Origin: JAVBPE01 sp031549865
Lineage (GTDB): Bacteria > Bacillota_I > Bacilli_A > Acholeplasmatales > Anaeroplasmataceae
Length of the DNA stretch: 64,000 nt
Assembly: GCA_031549865.1 (NCBI GenBank)
Contig: JAVBPE010000002.1
Span: forward strand, 62,001-126,000
Direction of reading: 5' to 3'
The notes beneath the pieces were generated by a model. The model was not told where the DNA came from. It saw nothing but the letters and a program-made list of their open reading frames with translations, and searched no databases. The translations under genes and the position numbers were made by a program. Below, in pieces: positions 63,448 through 64,000 of the stretch. Within the stretch, counting starts at the first letter, position 1. Each line of letters opens with the position of its first letter.

Positions 63448-64000
63448 ATGGATAATATTTGTGCTATTGCAACCCCATATGGTGTTGGAGCAATTTCAAT
63501 AATTAGAACATCTGGACCGGATGCTATAAAGTTAGTAAACGAAGTTTTTAAAGGTAAGGATTTAACTAAAGTTGATGGTCATACTTTAAATTACGGCTAT
63601 ATAATGGATAAAGATATTATTGTTGATGAAATATTAGCATCTGTTTTTATTGCCCCTAATTCTTTTAGTGGTGAAAACAGTGTTGAATTAAATTGTCATG
63701 GTGGTATATTCACAACAAATAAAGTATTAGAAGTTTTACTTAAAAATGGCTTTAGACTCGCAAATCCTGGTGAATTTTCTACTCGAGCTTACTTAAATAA
63801 AAAGATGGATTTAACTCAAGCTGAAGCTGTTATGGATATTATTAGTTCAAACAATATGAATGCTTTAAAGAGTGCAAATTTAAGTTTAAGAAAATCCACT
63901 AAAAAATTAATTGATAGTTTAAGGGCGGATATATTAAATATCATTGCTCAAATAGAAGTTAATATAGATTACCCTGAATATGACGATGCAGTAGTTATGA
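63448..64000 (+). CDS. mnmE: tRNA modification GTPase MnmE, 5' part, cut by window edge
   Basis: The first 184 codons are present. They begin with DNICAIATPYGVGAISIIRTSGP, then FSGENSVELNCHGG and a helical part with PGEFSTRAYLNKKMDLTQAEAVMDII, the folate-binding N-domain of MnmE/TrmE. With MnmG it modifies wobble uridine. AAAGAGGTGAT precedes the ATG. In many Firmicutes mnmE follows jag at the origin; here it lies about 53 kb away. Confidence 0.97.
   Translation, partial: MDNICAIATPYGVGAISIIRTSGPDAIKLVNEVFKGKDLTKVDGHTLNYGYIMDKDIIVDEILASVFIAPNSFSGENSVELNCHGGIFTTNKVLEVLLKNGFRLANPGEFSTRAYLNKKMDLTQAEAVMDIISSNNMNALKSANLSLRKSTKKLIDSLRADILNIIAQIEVNIDYPEYDDAVVM

Noticed and set aside
1..64000. tRNA, rRNA, CRISPR arrays, prophage genes, intact IS elements
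   Set aside because: Looked for and not found; no cloverleaf, repeat-spacer pattern, integrase or complete transposase was recognised.

Overview
The window is AT-rich chromosome from a spore-forming, low-G+C Firmicute, most likely Bacilli in the wide sense (Erysipelotrichia- or Mollicutes-related). It has an RNA polymerase delta subunit, a DnaA/DnaN origin in the Bacillus arrangement, and spore genes (bofA, a gerA/C/B-type operon, gerQ, cwlJ, yabG). TGA serves as a stop codon (e.g. recF), so the code is standard rather than mycoplasmal. No rRNA, tRNA, CRISPR array, prophage or intact insertion sequence was seen.

Layout. 1-2558 (minus): start of a copper ATPase or chaperone, its CsoR repressor, a probable transposase relic, and a two-component system. 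2594-2722 (minus): a candidate small RNA with C-rich loops that could pair with Shine-Dalgarno sequences. 2778-7459 (minus): rpoE, a DUF1934 gene, bofA, recR, ybaB, dnaX and a HAD phosphatase. 7549-9468: a membrane protein, efp with an altered loop, and a papain-like lipoprotein. 9552-14726: origin region, with rpmH-rnpA-yidC-jag leftward and dnaA-dnaN rightward; DnaA boxes lie on both sides of dnaA. 14876-20549: yaaA-recF-gyrB-gyrA. 20652-24017: a TetR regulator with a G+C-rich palindromic operator and a MacB-like ABC exporter.

24050-27602 (minus) is a germinant-receptor operon. 27731-33666 (plus) is a compact group of DNA-transaction genes: two adjacent MutS-like ATPases, a nuclease/Fe-S helicase fusion and an overlapping pentapeptide-repeat-like gene. 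33698-36217 (minus) encodes two exported proteins, followed by the cwlJ-gerQ spore operon behind a likely sigma-E promoter. Next come a stand-alone PduL phosphotransacylase, a tocopherol-cyclase-like protein with an unclear start, a DUF255 thioredoxin-fold protein and a YitT protein.

42621-48645 (plus) is a housekeeping run: HD phosphohydrolase, rnmV, rsmA, yabG, ispE, asnA and a methyltransferase. 48779-57660 holds a large hybrid sensor kinase, a YtrA-type ABC operon with a 28-bp near-perfect palindrome over its promoter, and membrane and repair genes. The right end has a LysR regulator divergent from a CofE-like ligase, a decayed gene, two unknown proteins and the 5' part of mnmE.

The most unusual items are the candidate sRNA, the long hairpin that hides the bofA start site, the MutS/MutS/nuclease-helicase/pentapeptide cluster, and the EF-P whose PGKG loop is replaced.
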